Part shown: positions 25,070 to 34,095 of the stretch, piece by piece | How positions within the stretch are numbered: the stretch's first letter is position 1 | Layout of the letters: every line of letters starts with the position of its first letter | DNA from: an uncultured Clostridia bacterium | Lineage (GTDB): Bacteria > Bacillota > Clostridia > Christensenellales > UBA3700 | Assembly (NCBI GenBank): GCA_947175555.1 | Contig: CAMWNK010000014.1 | Span: forward strand, 1-37,320 | Reading direction: 5' to 3' | Length of the DNA stretch: 37,320 nt | Notes under the pieces: generated by a model | Told to the model about the DNA's origin: nothing | What the model saw: only the letters and a program-made list of their open reading frames with translations | The model's database searches: none | Position numbers and translations under genes: made by a program

Positions 25070-25840
25070 TTATACGGGGAAATATTGCGCCCATGCGGCA
25101 ATAAGTTTTCCATCGACGACTTTAGGATAGATATAGCCGCCGCTTATATCGTATATTCCCTCTTTAAGACTGCTGATGTACGCCGCATATATTGCCTGCC
25201 ACACGTACGATATGTCGCCGCTGTCGTAGATTATCAGATGAACGCCCGTGTTGGTGGTGAGGTCTATATAATTATCCTCGTCGCCGTGCGCGGTAACATA
25301 ACGCAAGCTCTCTATAAAGTAAGCCAGCTTGTCCTCCATGAAGTAAGTGCTCTCCGCTCCCGCAATAAGTTTGCTAAGCCAATCTATCTCAACAAACTCG
25401 CCCGCGGTAGCGCTCTCGAGCATGTATCCGCCTATATATATGCAACCCGAGCCGAACGAGTCGCTTAAACCTACGACTTTCAGCTCTCTGTCAAGCAGCG
25501 CATATCCGCCGCCGAGCACGCCGACTGCAATATACGGCACTCTCAAAGTACAGTTGATAGCCACGATAGAGGGAAAACGCCTTTCTATAGTAATTACCTT
25601 AACCCAGGGCACGGCTCTTTCGATATTGGCAATGACGGCTTCTTCTTTAAGAGAAAAGACGCTGCCGCCCTTTTTTATTCCGGAAGCAGCGGCTATTTCA
25701 TCGTTTTGAGCGTCGCTGAAAGTTAAGCCCGAGGTAGTAACGACCTTGACGTTGCCGATAGCGAATATGCTGCACGCCAAGACGACTATTACCACCGCTA
25801 CCGCCAGCGACGATATCAAAACGATTGCTCTTCTGTTCAT
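25070..25840 (-). CDS. divIB: DivIB/FtsQ division protein
   Basis: 256 residues: a short cytoplasmic tail, one membrane helix (about 7-30), then a POTRA domain (about 31-100; FAIGNVKVVTTSGLTFSDAQ, then VPWVKVITIERRFPSIVAIN, a strong FtsQ/DivIB pattern) and a beta domain. It bridges the divisome and septal synthases on the outer face of the membrane. The ATG at 25840 overlaps the murA stop as TGATG; AAAGGAG lies 6 nt upstream. It ends the dcw transcript. Confidence 0.9.
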   Translation of the reverse strand: MNRRAIVLISSLAVAVVIVVLACSIFAIGNVKVVTTSGLTFSDAQNDEIAAASGIKKGGSVFSLKEEAVIANIERAVPWVKVITIERRFPSIVAINCTLRVPYIAVGVLGGGYALLDRELKVVGLSDSFGSGCIYIGGYMLESATAGEFVEIDWLSKLIAGAESTYFMEDKLAYFIESLRYVTAHGDEDNYIDLTTNTGVHLIIYDSGDISYVWQAIYAAYISSLKEGIYDISGGYIYPKVVDGKLIAAWAQYFPV

Positions 25841-27096
25841 CAAGAACTCCTTTCTATTCTCGCTCCAAGCTGCGCAAGTATGCGCGACATATCCTCATAA
25901 CCTCTGTCGATGTGGTATATATCCTTAACTTCCGTAATACCTTCGGCAGCAAGTCCCGCAAGCACTAAAGACGCTCCGCCCCTAAGATCCGTGGCACACA
26001 CCTCCGCGCCCTTGAGCCTACTTACCCCTCTCACTATAGCCGTACGGTCTCGCACGGTAATATCGGCGCCCATCTTCTTGAATTCCGGCACGGTCTTGTA
26101 TCTTGTCTCGAATATATTCTCCACAATTACCGACGTGCCCTTGGATATGGTCTGCAAGGCAAGCATCTGCGTCTGCAAATCGGTGGGAAAGCCCGGGTAA
26201 TACATCGTATCTATCCTGTCGAGCGAACGCATCCGACCTTTACTTTTCACTATGATTTTATCACCCTTACAATATATTTTGCAAGCGGTTTTAGAAAGTT
26301 TGGCTATCAGCGAATATATGTGCTCGGGCACTACTCCTCTAAGCTCTACGTTGCCCGAACACATCGCCGTCGCAATTATGTATGTACCTGCTATTATTCT
26401 GTCGGGTATAGGCGTGTACTCTATGCCGTGCAGCCGCTTCACACCTTCGATAACTATGACGCTGCTGCCCGCGCCCGATATCTTTGCGCCCATAAGGTTG
26501 AGAAAATTCTGTAAATCGGCAATTTCGGGCTCTTTCGCGCAGTTGCGCAAGATAGTTTTGCCTTCCAAAAATACGCTTGCCATCATTAGATTTTCCGTAG
26601 CTCCCACGCTGGGCAAGTCCAATACTATCTGCGCGGCTTCCGCCTTGGACGCGTCGCAGTCGAGATAACCGTACTCTTCGTTGATGTCTATGTTGAGTTC
26701 TCTAAGTCCGCTCAAATGTATATCAATAGGTCTCATGCCTATCTCGCATCCGCCGGGGTATGAAATCTTGGCCTTTTTCACTCTCGAAAGCATGGGGCCC
26801 ATTAAAAAAATCGACGAGCGCAGCTCTTTTGCAAGCACGCAAGGCACCTCGCCGCAATATATATCGGACGAGTCCACCGTAATGTTGCCCATATCGTCTC
26901 TTTCTACCACGCAGCCGATATTGATCATTATCTTGAGCATATTGGTTATGTCGCTGATGTCGGGACAATTACGAAGCGTAACTTTATCTTCTGTCAATAT
27001 ACATGCCGCAAGTAGCGGCAGAACGCTGTTTTTAGCTGCTTTGACGTCTATGCTCCCCTCTAAAGGGTTGCCTCCTTCTATTATGTATCTGCTCAT
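25840..27096 (-). CDS. murA: MurA, UDP-GlcNAc 1-carboxyvinyltransferase
   Basis: 418 residues, normal size. MSRYIIEGGNPLEGSIDVKA and AAKNSVLPLLAA open the first lobe; the catalytic loop YPGGCEIGMRPIDIH has the phosphoenolpyruvate-reactive Cys117 (the residue fosfomycin alkylates), so sensitivity would be expected. DLRGGASLVLAGLAAEG near the C-terminus is conserved. It performs the first committed step of peptidoglycan synthesis in the cytosol. The start at 27096 is chosen because GGAGAG lies 7 nt upstream; an upstream in-frame ATG adds seven residues. Its place directly after ftsW is where murG often lies. Confidence 0.95.
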   Translation of the reverse strand: MSRYIIEGGNPLEGSIDVKAAKNSVLPLLAACILTEDKVTLRNCPDISDITNMLKIMINIGCVVERDDMGNITVDSSDIYCGEVPCVLAKELRSSIFLMGPMLSRVKKAKISYPGGCEIGMRPIDIHLSGLRELNIDINEEYGYLDCDASKAEAAQIVLDLPSVGATENLMMASVFLEGKTILRNCAKEPEIADLQNFLNLMGAKISGAGSSVIVIEGVKRLHGIEYTPIPDRIIAGTYIIATAMCSGNVELRGVVPEHIYSLIAKLSKTACKIYCKGDKIIVKSKGRMRSLDRIDTMYYPGFPTDLQTQMLALQTISKGTSVIVENIFETRYKTVPEFKKMGADITVRDRTAIVRGVSRLKGAEVCATDLRGGASLVLAGLAAEGITEVKDIYHIDRGYEDMSRILAQLGARIERSS

Positions 27097-27144
27097 ATTC
27101 TTCTCTCCGAATAGCATAGTGCGGTCAGAATAACCGCATAAGTT

Positions 27145-28266
27145 TCAATACATTTTATGGTGCGCAACCGATTTATGTGATTTAGCCGCTATCCGCTCGA
27201 GTATACCCACGCCAGACATAAACATTACAAGGGACGTGCCGCCCGCGCTTATAAACGGAAGCGGAAGTCCCGTGGGAGGGATGCTGCCCGTTACTACCGC
27301 TATGTTGAGAAGCGTCTGAACCGCTATAATAGAGGTGATACCCGCCGCAAGATAGCTGTCGAATCTGCTGCTTGCTCTCAGCGCAATCAGTATGCCTCGC
27401 CATATGATAATCGCGTAGATTAGCATGATTATAAGACAGCCGAACCAGCCCAACTCTTCTCCTATTACCGAGAATATGAAGTCGCTTTCCGCAAAGGGCA
27501 AGAAGAGATACTTTTGTCTTGAGTTGAACAGTCCCACGCCGAACAGACCGCCCGCTCCGAGCGCATAGTACGACTGTATCAGCTGATAGCCCTCCCCCAG
27601 CGGCGACGACCACGGATCGAGAAAAGCGACAATGCGCTTAAGTCTGTAAGGCTCTAAAGCTATCAGGGCTATCACTACTACTACCGCAGGTACCGCCATA
27701 AGCGCAAAGTGCTTCAACTTAGCCCCGCCTACGAACAGCATGATGATTACGACGAAAGCAACGCACATCGTAATAGACATGTTGGGCTCGAGCATGATAA
27801 GCACGCAGATAATGAGCGCGGCAAGCAGTACGGGTATCATATTGCCGAACGTAACCGCGCTCTTGCGACTGAAACACGCCGCGATGAAAATCACTAACGC
27901 AAACTTTGCGTAATCGGACGGCTGAAAAGTAGTAAAGCCCAAATTGATCCAACGCGTCGCACCGTAATTCTCCACTCCCACCCCGGGAATAAATACGAGC
28001 GCAAGCAATATTACGGCAATGCCCAGTATGATAAATCTGAATCTGAAATAATGACGCGTGTCAAGCATGGTCATGACGAGATATACAGCTATCGCTACGG
28101 CTAAAGCGACGGCTTGCTTTTTTACGTAAAAAAAGCTATCGCCCGTCTCGAGCATCGCGCCGTAGCTGCCCGCGCTGTACTGCATAACAAGTCCGAACAG
28201 CGATAAAAACAATACGCTGAAAAACAGTACCTTATCCGCTACTACTTTATATCTGGTATCAGGCAT
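27145..28266 (-). CDS. ftsW: FtsW/SpoVE, SEDS peptidoglycan polymerase
   Basis: 373 residues with ten membrane segments. Family motifs are present: GATRWINLGFTTFQPSDYAK near the middle, FLDPWSSPLGEGYQLIQSYYA, FAESDFIFSVIGEELGW, and PPTGLPLPFISAGGTSLV. It polymerises lipid II into septal glycan strands with a cognate class B PBP, here the PASTA-type protein encoded four genes upstream. GGGAG lies 8 nt before the ATG at 28266. FtsW and spore-specific SpoVE cannot be separated by sequence alone; the dcw position permits either or a dual role. Confidence 0.92.
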   Translation of the reverse strand: MPDTRYKVVADKVLFFSVLFLSLFGLVMQYSAGSYGAMLETGDSFFYVKKQAVALAVAIAVYLVMTMLDTRHYFRFRFIILGIAVILLALVFIPGVGVENYGATRWINLGFTTFQPSDYAKFALVIFIAACFSRKSAVTFGNMIPVLLAALIICVLIMLEPNMSITMCVAFVVIIMLFVGGAKLKHFALMAVPAVVVVIALIALEPYRLKRIVAFLDPWSSPLGEGYQLIQSYYALGAGGLFGVGLFNSRQKYLFLPFAESDFIFSVIGEELGWFGCLIIMLIYAIIIWRGILIALRASSRFDSYLAAGITSIIAVQTLLNIAVVTGSIPPTGLPLPFISAGGTSLVMFMSGVGILERIAAKSHKSVAHHKMY

Positions 28267-28279
28267 CTCTTACTCTCCC

Positions 28280-29596
28280 TCAATGCCTGCTGCAGACAGC
28301 CTTTACGATGCAATCAAACGCTTCTCCCCTCTCCACAAAATCTCTGTATCTGTCAAAGCTGGACGTCGAGGGAGAAAACAAGACGTTGTCCGCCTCTTTA
28401 CCGCGAGCCTTCTCTACTGCCTCGTACAGTCCCGCCGATATCTCAAAGGTGCACTTAGCATTCTTAGGCAGCGCGTCCTTAATGGAATAGACGTTATCTC
28501 CCGTAGCAATCACGTACTTTACGTTATCGGGAAGAGAGTCGAAAAACCTATCGTAAGATATGCCCTTGTCGTATCCGCCGACTATCAGCGCGGTATCGCC
28601 TATCATCGATCGGCACGCCTTAATCGTGCTGTCTATGTTGGTAGCTTTGGAATCGTTATAATACCGCTTGCCATCGTACATCCCCATGTATTCCATTCTG
28701 TATCTGGGGGACGTAAAGGTCTTAAGCGCTTTGACTATGTACTTATTTGGTATGCCCATGAGCTTAGCAACCGTAACCGCCGCAAGCGTATTGGCAAGAT
28801 TATGTACGCCCGATATGCGTATGTCCTTAACTTTAATGATTTCTTCGGGCTTATCTTCGCAAAAGTAAACTGCGTCGCCGTATACGTAGCAGCCCTTAAC
28901 TCTCTGCTCAAGCGAAAAATAATACGCGTTGGACGTAATTACACTTTCAAAGCCTCTTACTACCGCGTCGTCGTAATTGAGTATCGCATAGTCCGCTGCC
29001 GTCTGATTGAGGAATATCTTGCGCTTGGCGTCGGCATACTCGTCAAAGCTGCGGTGCCGCTCGTAATGATCTGGCGTTATGTTTAGGCAAACCGCGTACT
29101 TTGCCCTGAACTCGCATATGCTTTCAAGCTGAAAGCTGGACAGCTCCAGCACTATGACCGCGCCGCCGTCTATCGTGCTGACCGCGCCTGCGTACGACCG
29201 ACCTATGTTGCCGAGCGCATAGCTGTCTATGCCCGCCTCTTTAAGCATTGCATGCGTGAGCATGGTAACGGTAGTCTTGCCGTTGGTGCCCGTGATTGCT
29301 ACAATCTCGTTGCGCGAGCTGCGATATGCAAGCTCTACCTCTCCTATCACCTCAATACCGCACAGCTTTGCGTATTCGATCAATCGATGATTCATCGGCA
29401 CGCTCGGGCTGACGACTACGGTGTCTATACCCTTGAGCACATGCTCGTAAGACTTGCCGCTCCTATTCTCGCACTCTATATCCGATAATGCCTTGCCGCT
29501 CTCATCGTATATCACCGCCTGACAGCCCAGCTTGTCAAGCAATTTGATTGCGCCCATTCCGCTTACGCCCGTACCGAAAACCAATACCTTCTTCAT
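28280..29596 (-). CDS. murD: MurD, UDP-MurNAc-L-Ala D-glutamate ligase
   Basis: 438 residues. An N-terminal Rossmann domain (VLVFGTGVSGMGAIKLL), the ATP site ITGTNGKTTVTML (P-loop 103-109), LELSSFQLESI, LNITPDHYERH and the C-terminal domain start YYNDSKATNIDST (conserved in MurD) are all present. It adds D-Glu to UDP-MurNAc-L-Ala in the cytosol. The ATG at 29596 lies 7 nt after the mraY stop; no clear ribosome site precedes it, so translation is probably coupled. Confidence 0.95.
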   Translation of the reverse strand: MKKVLVFGTGVSGMGAIKLLDKLGCQAVIYDESGKALSDIECENRSGKSYEHVLKGIDTVVVSPSVPMNHRLIEYAKLCGIEVIGEVELAYRSSRNEIVAITGTNGKTTVTMLTHAMLKEAGIDSYALGNIGRSYAGAVSTIDGGAVIVLELSSFQLESICEFRAKYAVCLNITPDHYERHRSFDEYADAKRKIFLNQTAADYAILNYDDAVVRGFESVITSNAYYFSLEQRVKGCYVYGDAVYFCEDKPEEIIKVKDIRISGVHNLANTLAAVTVAKLMGIPNKYIVKALKTFTSPRYRMEYMGMYDGKRYYNDSKATNIDSTIKACRSMIGDTALIVGGYDKGISYDRFFDSLPDNVKYVIATGDNVYSIKDALPKNAKCTFEISAGLYEAVEKARGKEADNVLFSPSTSSFDRYRDFVERGEAFDCIVKAVCSRH

Positions 29597-29603
29597 AAAT
29601 CAA

Positions 29604-30611
29604 TCAGACAATAACGCTAATCACCGCAATGATACCGCCTATAGCCGTAATCAACGTATAATACGTTACTATCTTGCTCTCCTTTATGCCTTTATATTCC
29701 AGATGATGATGATAAGGAGCCATAAGAAATACTCGCTTCCCTTTCGCCTTATAGACAAGCACCTGCACTATAACTGATATGCAAGATACAACGTACATTA
29801 TTCCGATTAAAAGATTAATAAACGGATTTTTAATAAATACGGTAATTACGGCTAATGCTCCGCCTATGGAAAGCGAACCGGTATCGCCCATAAATATCTT
29901 GGCGGGGTTGGAATTGAACCATATAAACGCAAGCAACGCCCCTATCATAGCAAACGCAAATACCGCAACCGAATCGAGCTGTTGCCTGTATGCGGTATTG
30001 CTCTCGTCCGCCACGCTTGCAAGAAGATAAACCAAAATAAGCGATAGCGCAATGAATCCCGTAGTCGAAGTCTTGGCGACCAGTCCGTCCAATCCGTCTG
30101 TGAGATTGACGGCATTGGTCATGGCGATAAATAAGATAAAACAAAACGGGATATATCCCCATCCCAAATCGAGCGTTACGTTGGTAAACGGCAAGGCAAT
30201 AGACGTGCCTACATACGGATTGCGATAACAAAAAATTGTTAAGATTATAGCAACGCCCGCCTGTCCTATGACTTTCTGATACGCCTTGAGCCCTTGATTG
30301 TGCTTAGTGCGCACCTTGATAAAGTCGTCGAGAAAGCCGATAAGTCCGTAGCACAGCGTTACCGCCACGGCAACCGCGCCGAGAGTAAAGCTCATTGCGC
30401 CGAACGCCGCGGACGTAATGGTCATACCTATCAAAAACATCAGTCCGCCCATAGTAGGCGTGCCGCTCTTGCCCTCGTGCTTGTCCACGTAGCTGAGTAT
30501 GGGTTGTCCCGCCTTAAGCCTTTTCATAAGCGCGATTATTGGATAGGCAACCGCCATCGTTACGAAAAAAGCGACGATAATAACCAGTGAATATTTAACG
30601 TATATGTTCAT
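29604..30611 (-). CDS. mraY: MraY, phospho-MurNAc-pentapeptide transferase
   Basis: 335 residues, ten predicted membrane helices. Catalytic motifs GYIPFCFILFIAMTNAVNLT-D-GLDGL, the Mg-binding FMGDTGSLSIGGA and the histidine motif APYHHHLEYKG are intact. It makes lipid I from UDP-MurNAc-pentapeptide and undecaprenyl phosphate at the inner leaflet. The ATG at 30611 overlaps the end of murE by 17 nt. murF, usually between murE and mraY, is absent here. Confidence 0.96.
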   Translation of the reverse strand: MNIYVKYSLVIIVAFFVTMAVAYPIIALMKRLKAGQPILSYVDKHEGKSGTPTMGGLMFLIGMTITSAAFGAMSFTLGAVAVAVTLCYGLIGFLDDFIKVRTKHNQGLKAYQKVIGQAGVAIILTIFCYRNPYVGTSIALPFTNVTLDLGWGYIPFCFILFIAMTNAVNLTDGLDGLVAKTSTTGFIALSLILVYLLASVADESNTAYRQQLDSVAVFAFAMIGALLAFIWFNSNPAKIFMGDTGSLSIGGALAVITVFIKNPFINLLIGIMYVVSCISVIVQVLVYKAKGKRVFLMAPYHHHLEYKGIKESKIVTYYTLITAIGGIIAVISVIV

Positions 30612-32046
30612 TTTTCGACAGACTCTCTAACAGTTGTTCATAATCGCTATAGTGGCTTTTTACGCCCTTTTCGTCGATATAATTCTCGCTTCCCTTGCCT
30701 GCAAGGATAACTATATCGCCCTTGACTGCCGTCTTACAGGCGTAATCTATAGCCTCCCGCCTATCGGCAATAACTACAGCTTTATGCTCGCAATCCTTAG
30801 CAATGCCTTGCAGTATCTGCGCGATAATATCTTCTCGGCGCTCGCTCCTTGGGTTGTCGCTGGTGATTATCACCTTATCCGACAGCTCCGCAGCTATCGC
30901 GCCCATAAGCGGTCTTTTTAACTTGTCTCTGTCTCCGCCGCAGCCGAAAAGCACGGTTATATTATCGCCAAGCTCCGCGCAGGCTATAAGCAGATTGCGC
31001 AATCCATCGGGAGTGTGGGCAAAGTCTATGACGTATTTTACCCCGCCGCTTTCATACACGTTAAACCGCCCTTCGGGAGCGGGAAGCCGAGCAAGAGCGC
31101 GCGCAATGTCCTTGCGGGATATGCCCATCTTATCCGCAACGGCAATCGCCGCAAGCGTGTTGCTCACGTTGAACTTGCCGTACAGGTTGCTTTTGACCTC
31201 GAATATGTCGTCTATATCGTTGACGATGTAGTCGTTGTACAGCGAGTTGTACTCTATGGCGAAGATGTCCGCAGGGTTGGAAAGTCCGTACGTTACTTTA
31301 TCGATATTCAGCTCGTTGTTCAGCTTTATTCCGAGCTCGTCGTCGCTGTTGATTACGGCGCAGCGGCACTGCTTGGAAGTAAAAAAGCTCTCCTTGACTT
31401 GCGCATACTCCTCCATGGTCTTGAAAAAGTCCAGATGGTCTTGCGATATATTGGTAAATACGCCTATATCGAATAGGATATTGGCGGTCTTTTTCAGATA
31501 AATAGCGTGGGCGGATACTTCCATCACGACGGCGCGGCAGCCCTTGTCGTACATCTCCTTCATCAACTTATTGAGCTGCCACGGATCGGGCGTAGTAAGG
31601 CTTGCGGGATAGGTATGCTCGCCGTCGCTGTAATACATCGTGCCGATTAGTCCGCACTTTACTCCGCCCTCGTTAGCTATGCCTGCAATCAAATAAGACG
31701 TAGTAGTTTTTCCGTTGGTCCCCACTACCGCGATTGTCGTCATCTTGTCTGCGGGATTGTCAAAGAAATTGCCGCAAGCAATAGACAGCGCTTTCCTCGT
31801 GTCGGAAACTATAAGCTGCGGAACTTTTAAGCCTTGGACATGCGTCTCGCACATAATTGCCGCCGCGCCATTATTGACGGCGTCGCCTATATATGAATGT
31901 CCGTCGCTTTGAGAACCTTTAAGAGCTATATACAGACTATCGACGCCGACATCGCGACTGTCTATCGTAATATTGCCGACTTCGACATTGTCGTAGCAAT
32001 ATACGCCCTGCAAGTCGATATTTTCTATAATCTTACTCAATCGCAT
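30595..32046 (-). CDS. murE: MurE, UDP-MurNAc-tripeptide synthetase (meso-DAP type)
   Basis: 483 residues. P-loop GTNGKTT at 109-115; GLIGTMYYSDGE, MEVSAHAI and FTNISQDHLDFF are family motifs. The substrate-binding loop TSDNPRSER (DNPR at 397-400) is the meso-diaminopimelate-specific form rather than the Lys form, which predicts DAP in the third peptide position. I prefer the ATG at 32046, 9 nt after GGAGG, over an in-frame TTG that directly abuts GGAGG. A promoter with a Spo0A box lies in the 107-bp gap upstream. Confidence 0.95.
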   Translation of the reverse strand: MRLSKIIENIDLQGVYCYDNVEVGNITIDSRDVGVDSLYIALKGSQSDGHSYIGDAVNNGAAAIMCETHVQGLKVPQLIVSDTRKALSIACGNFFDNPADKMTTIAVVGTNGKTTTSYLIAGIANEGGVKCGLIGTMYYSDGEHTYPASLTTPDPWQLNKLMKEMYDKGCRAVVMEVSAHAIYLKKTANILFDIGVFTNISQDHLDFFKTMEEYAQVKESFFTSKQCRCAVINSDDELGIKLNNELNIDKVTYGLSNPADIFAIEYNSLYNDYIVNDIDDIFEVKSNLYGKFNVSNTLAAIAVADKMGISRKDIARALARLPAPEGRFNVYESGGVKYVIDFAHTPDGLRNLLIACAELGDNITVLFGCGGDRDKLKRPLMGAIAAELSDKVIITSDNPRSERREDIIAQILQGIAKDCEHKAVVIADRREAIDYACKTAVKGDIVILAGKGSENYIDEKGVKSHYSDYEQLLESLSKNEHIR

Positions 32047-32082
32047 ACTACGCAACCTCCTACGTCAATCAATATACCGCAT

Positions 32083-32110
32083 ATTATATTTAATTAATAC
32101 GCTGTCGCAA
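32083..32110 (-). promoter_or_regulatory. Candidate internal promoter before murE
   Basis: TTGCGA (32105-32110) and TATAAT (32083-32088), 16-bp spacing. It would allow murE-mraY-murD-ftsW-murA-divIB to be expressed apart from mraZ. Confidence 0.55.
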
Positions 32111-32122
32111 AAACCAATCGCT

Positions 32123-32129
32123 TTCGACA
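32123..32129 (-). promoter_or_regulatory. Spo0A-box sequence before murE
   Basis: Minus strand ATAATGTCGAAAGC with an exact TGTCGAA core, centred about 50 bp upstream of the predicted start of the murE promoter, the same geometry as at spoIIGA. Confidence 0.45.
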
Positions 32130-32153
32130 TTATACGAGCCGCCCTCTATGCCG

Positions 32154-34043
32154 CTACCCCATGCAGAAGTACGTTACGGTCTTGGTAGATACTTGCGCGC
32201 CCGCCGCAGGCAACTGATACACTACCTTGCTCCCTTCTCCCGCAAATTCGTAATCTATGCCGTTTGACTTGAGAATTGCCGCCGCCTCGGATAGAGTTTT
32301 GTCCGTGATATCGGGCATGACGAATGTCTGTACGTCCTCTCCTTTATGCGGCGCGACGCCGTAGTATGAATACATGCCCGAGAAAATCTGCCCTACGTAC
32401 GGAGCCGCGACTATACTGCCGTAATACACGTATCCCTGCGGCTCGTCTACGAGAAAGAGACATACTACTTCGCGCCCGTTAATTTCCGTAAATCCTACAA
32501 AGGAGGATATATACTTGCCCCTTGCTATCGCGCCGTTTTCATACTTTTGGGCAGTGCCTGTCTTACCGCCGATATTGTAGCCCGCGACTGCGGCGTTCTT
32601 TCCGCTGCCCTCATCGACTACTCCGTACAAATACTGCTTGAGCGTAGCGGAAGTCTGCTCGCTTACAGTACGGTTTTTTACCGACTCCCTTCCTCTGTAG
32701 GCAAGTTTACCCGATACGTCTATTATCTCTTCCACGAAATAAGGGGTATACAGATATCCGCCGTTGATGCACGAAGCGACCGCCGCGGCAAGCTGAACGG
32801 GAGTAACTGCTATCGCCTGCCCGAAGCCTATCCTTGCAAGGTCTACGCTCTTGACCGACTCTTGCTTAATCATCAGTCCCGAGACCTCTCCGTAGTAGTC
32901 TATCCCCGTCTTGCTGCCTAAGCCGAATTTATCGAAATATCCATACATGGTATCCGTTCCGGCGCTTAAAGCTACGTCTACGAACACACAGTTGCACGAG
33001 TTGTATATACCGTGGACGAAGTCTTGGCTGCCGTGTCCTATGGAGCGCCAACACTTGATTCTCTGACCGTCTACCGTGCAGCTTCCGCCGCAATAATACG
33101 ACTGCTTGATATTGCCCGTCTCTATACCTATGGCGGACGTAAGAATCTTAAAAGTAGAGCCCGGCTCGTACACGTCGGTAATTGCGTTGAGCGAGGACTG
33201 CTCCATCAGTAAGCCTATGTCGTCTCTGGGAATATTATTGAGGTCGTAAGAGGGAGCCTGCGCCATGGCGAGCACCGCTCCGCTCCCCGCGTCAAGCATC
33301 ACGCAACTTGCGGACTTCGCGCTGTACTTAGCGGCGGCGTCGGATACCGCCTTTTCCGCAAGTCCCTGCACGGTGGCGTCTATCGTGAGCTTTACGCTCA
33401 TGCCCTTGGTCGGAGCTACGTAATACGTATCGCCGTCCTTTAGCTCTCTGCCTATAAGGTCTGTCTCTGTATAAGAATATCCGTTCTGCCCCTTAAGATA
33501 CTTGTCGTATTGCAACTCCAATCCGCTCTGTCCTAAGTTATCGGCATTGGTGAAGCCGAGCACTTGAGTCAAAAAGTTGCCGTAAGGATAATATCTCGAA
33601 CTGTCCGCGGTAAAATAAATGCCCGAAAAATTCTTTGCCTCGATATTAATCTTTTCTTCGCGCGTGATTTTTCTGCACAGCCTTGTCTCGGACACTCCCT
33701 TTTTATTCAACTTACCGAGCAATGCCGTATAGTCGATATCGAGAAGCTGAGCAACATACTTTGCGGTAACTTCGCTATCCTTGACGTCGTTAGGTCTGCA
33801 ATACATCGTATAAGTGGTCTTTGACGACGCTATGACGTTGCCGTTGATATCGGTGATGTCGCCCCTGTCTGCCGTAAAGGGTAAGTCTCTCGTCCATTGC
33901 TCGTATGCAAGCAGTTGCAGATTAGAGCCGTTAATAATCTGAACGTAGAGCAACCTTCCCGCCAAAGCGCAAAAAAATAAGGTTATCAGCAGTATTACTG
34001 CCAACAACCTTTTACGTATGCTGATATGTGAAATCTTGTCCAT
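32154..34043 (-). CDS. spoVD: Class B penicillin-binding protein with one PASTA domain (SpoVD/FtsI)
   Basis: 629 residues: membrane anchor (about 13-34), dimerisation region with RGDITDINGNVIASS (60-74), transpeptidase with SxxK GSTFK (catalytic Ser296), SxN SCN (349-351) and KTG (494-496), and a PASTA domain (about 570-629, VMPDITDKTLSEAAAILKSNG). It crosslinks septal or spore-cortex peptidoglycan on the outer face, partnering the SEDS protein. PASTA-bearing PBPs at this dcw position are called SpoVD in spore formers, but this is the only class B PBP visible and may serve vegetative division too. GGAGG lies 6 nt before the ATG at 34043. Confidence 0.9.
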   Translation of the reverse strand: MDKISHISIRKRLLAVILLITLFFCALAGRLLYVQIINGSNLQLLAYEQWTRDLPFTADRGDITDINGNVIASSKTTYTMYCRPNDVKDSEVTAKYVAQLLDIDYTALLGKLNKKGVSETRLCRKITREEKINIEAKNFSGIYFTADSSRYYPYGNFLTQVLGFTNADNLGQSGLELQYDKYLKGQNGYSYTETDLIGRELKDGDTYYVAPTKGMSVKLTIDATVQGLAEKAVSDAAAKYSAKSASCVMLDAGSGAVLAMAQAPSYDLNNIPRDDIGLLMEQSSLNAITDVYEPGSTFKILTSAIGIETGNIKQSYYCGGSCTVDGQRIKCWRSIGHGSQDFVHGIYNSCNCVFVDVALSAGTDTMYGYFDKFGLGSKTGIDYYGEVSGLMIKQESVKSVDLARIGFGQAIAVTPVQLAAAVASCINGGYLYTPYFVEEIIDVSGKLAYRGRESVKNRTVSEQTSATLKQYLYGVVDEGSGKNAAVAGYNIGGKTGTAQKYENGAIARGKYISSFVGFTEINGREVVCLFLVDEPQGYVYYGSIVAAPYVGQIFSGMYSYYGVAPHKGEDVQTFVMPDITDKTLSEAAAILKSNGIDYEFAGEGSKVVYQLPAAGAQVSTKTVTYFCMG

Positions 34044-34095
34044 CGACCGCCTCCGAGTAATATATTTATTCTCGAGGGCAATCGAATATGCTCTT

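Noticed and set aside
27120..27138. Hairpin TGCGGT-TATTCTG-ACCGCA between ftsW and murA as a terminator
   Set aside because: No T run follows, and murA starts shortly after; at most an mRNA stability element.
30614..30620. TGTCGAA heptamer near the mraY start
   Set aside because: It lies within the coding end of murE with no promoter elements around it, so it is likely a chance match.
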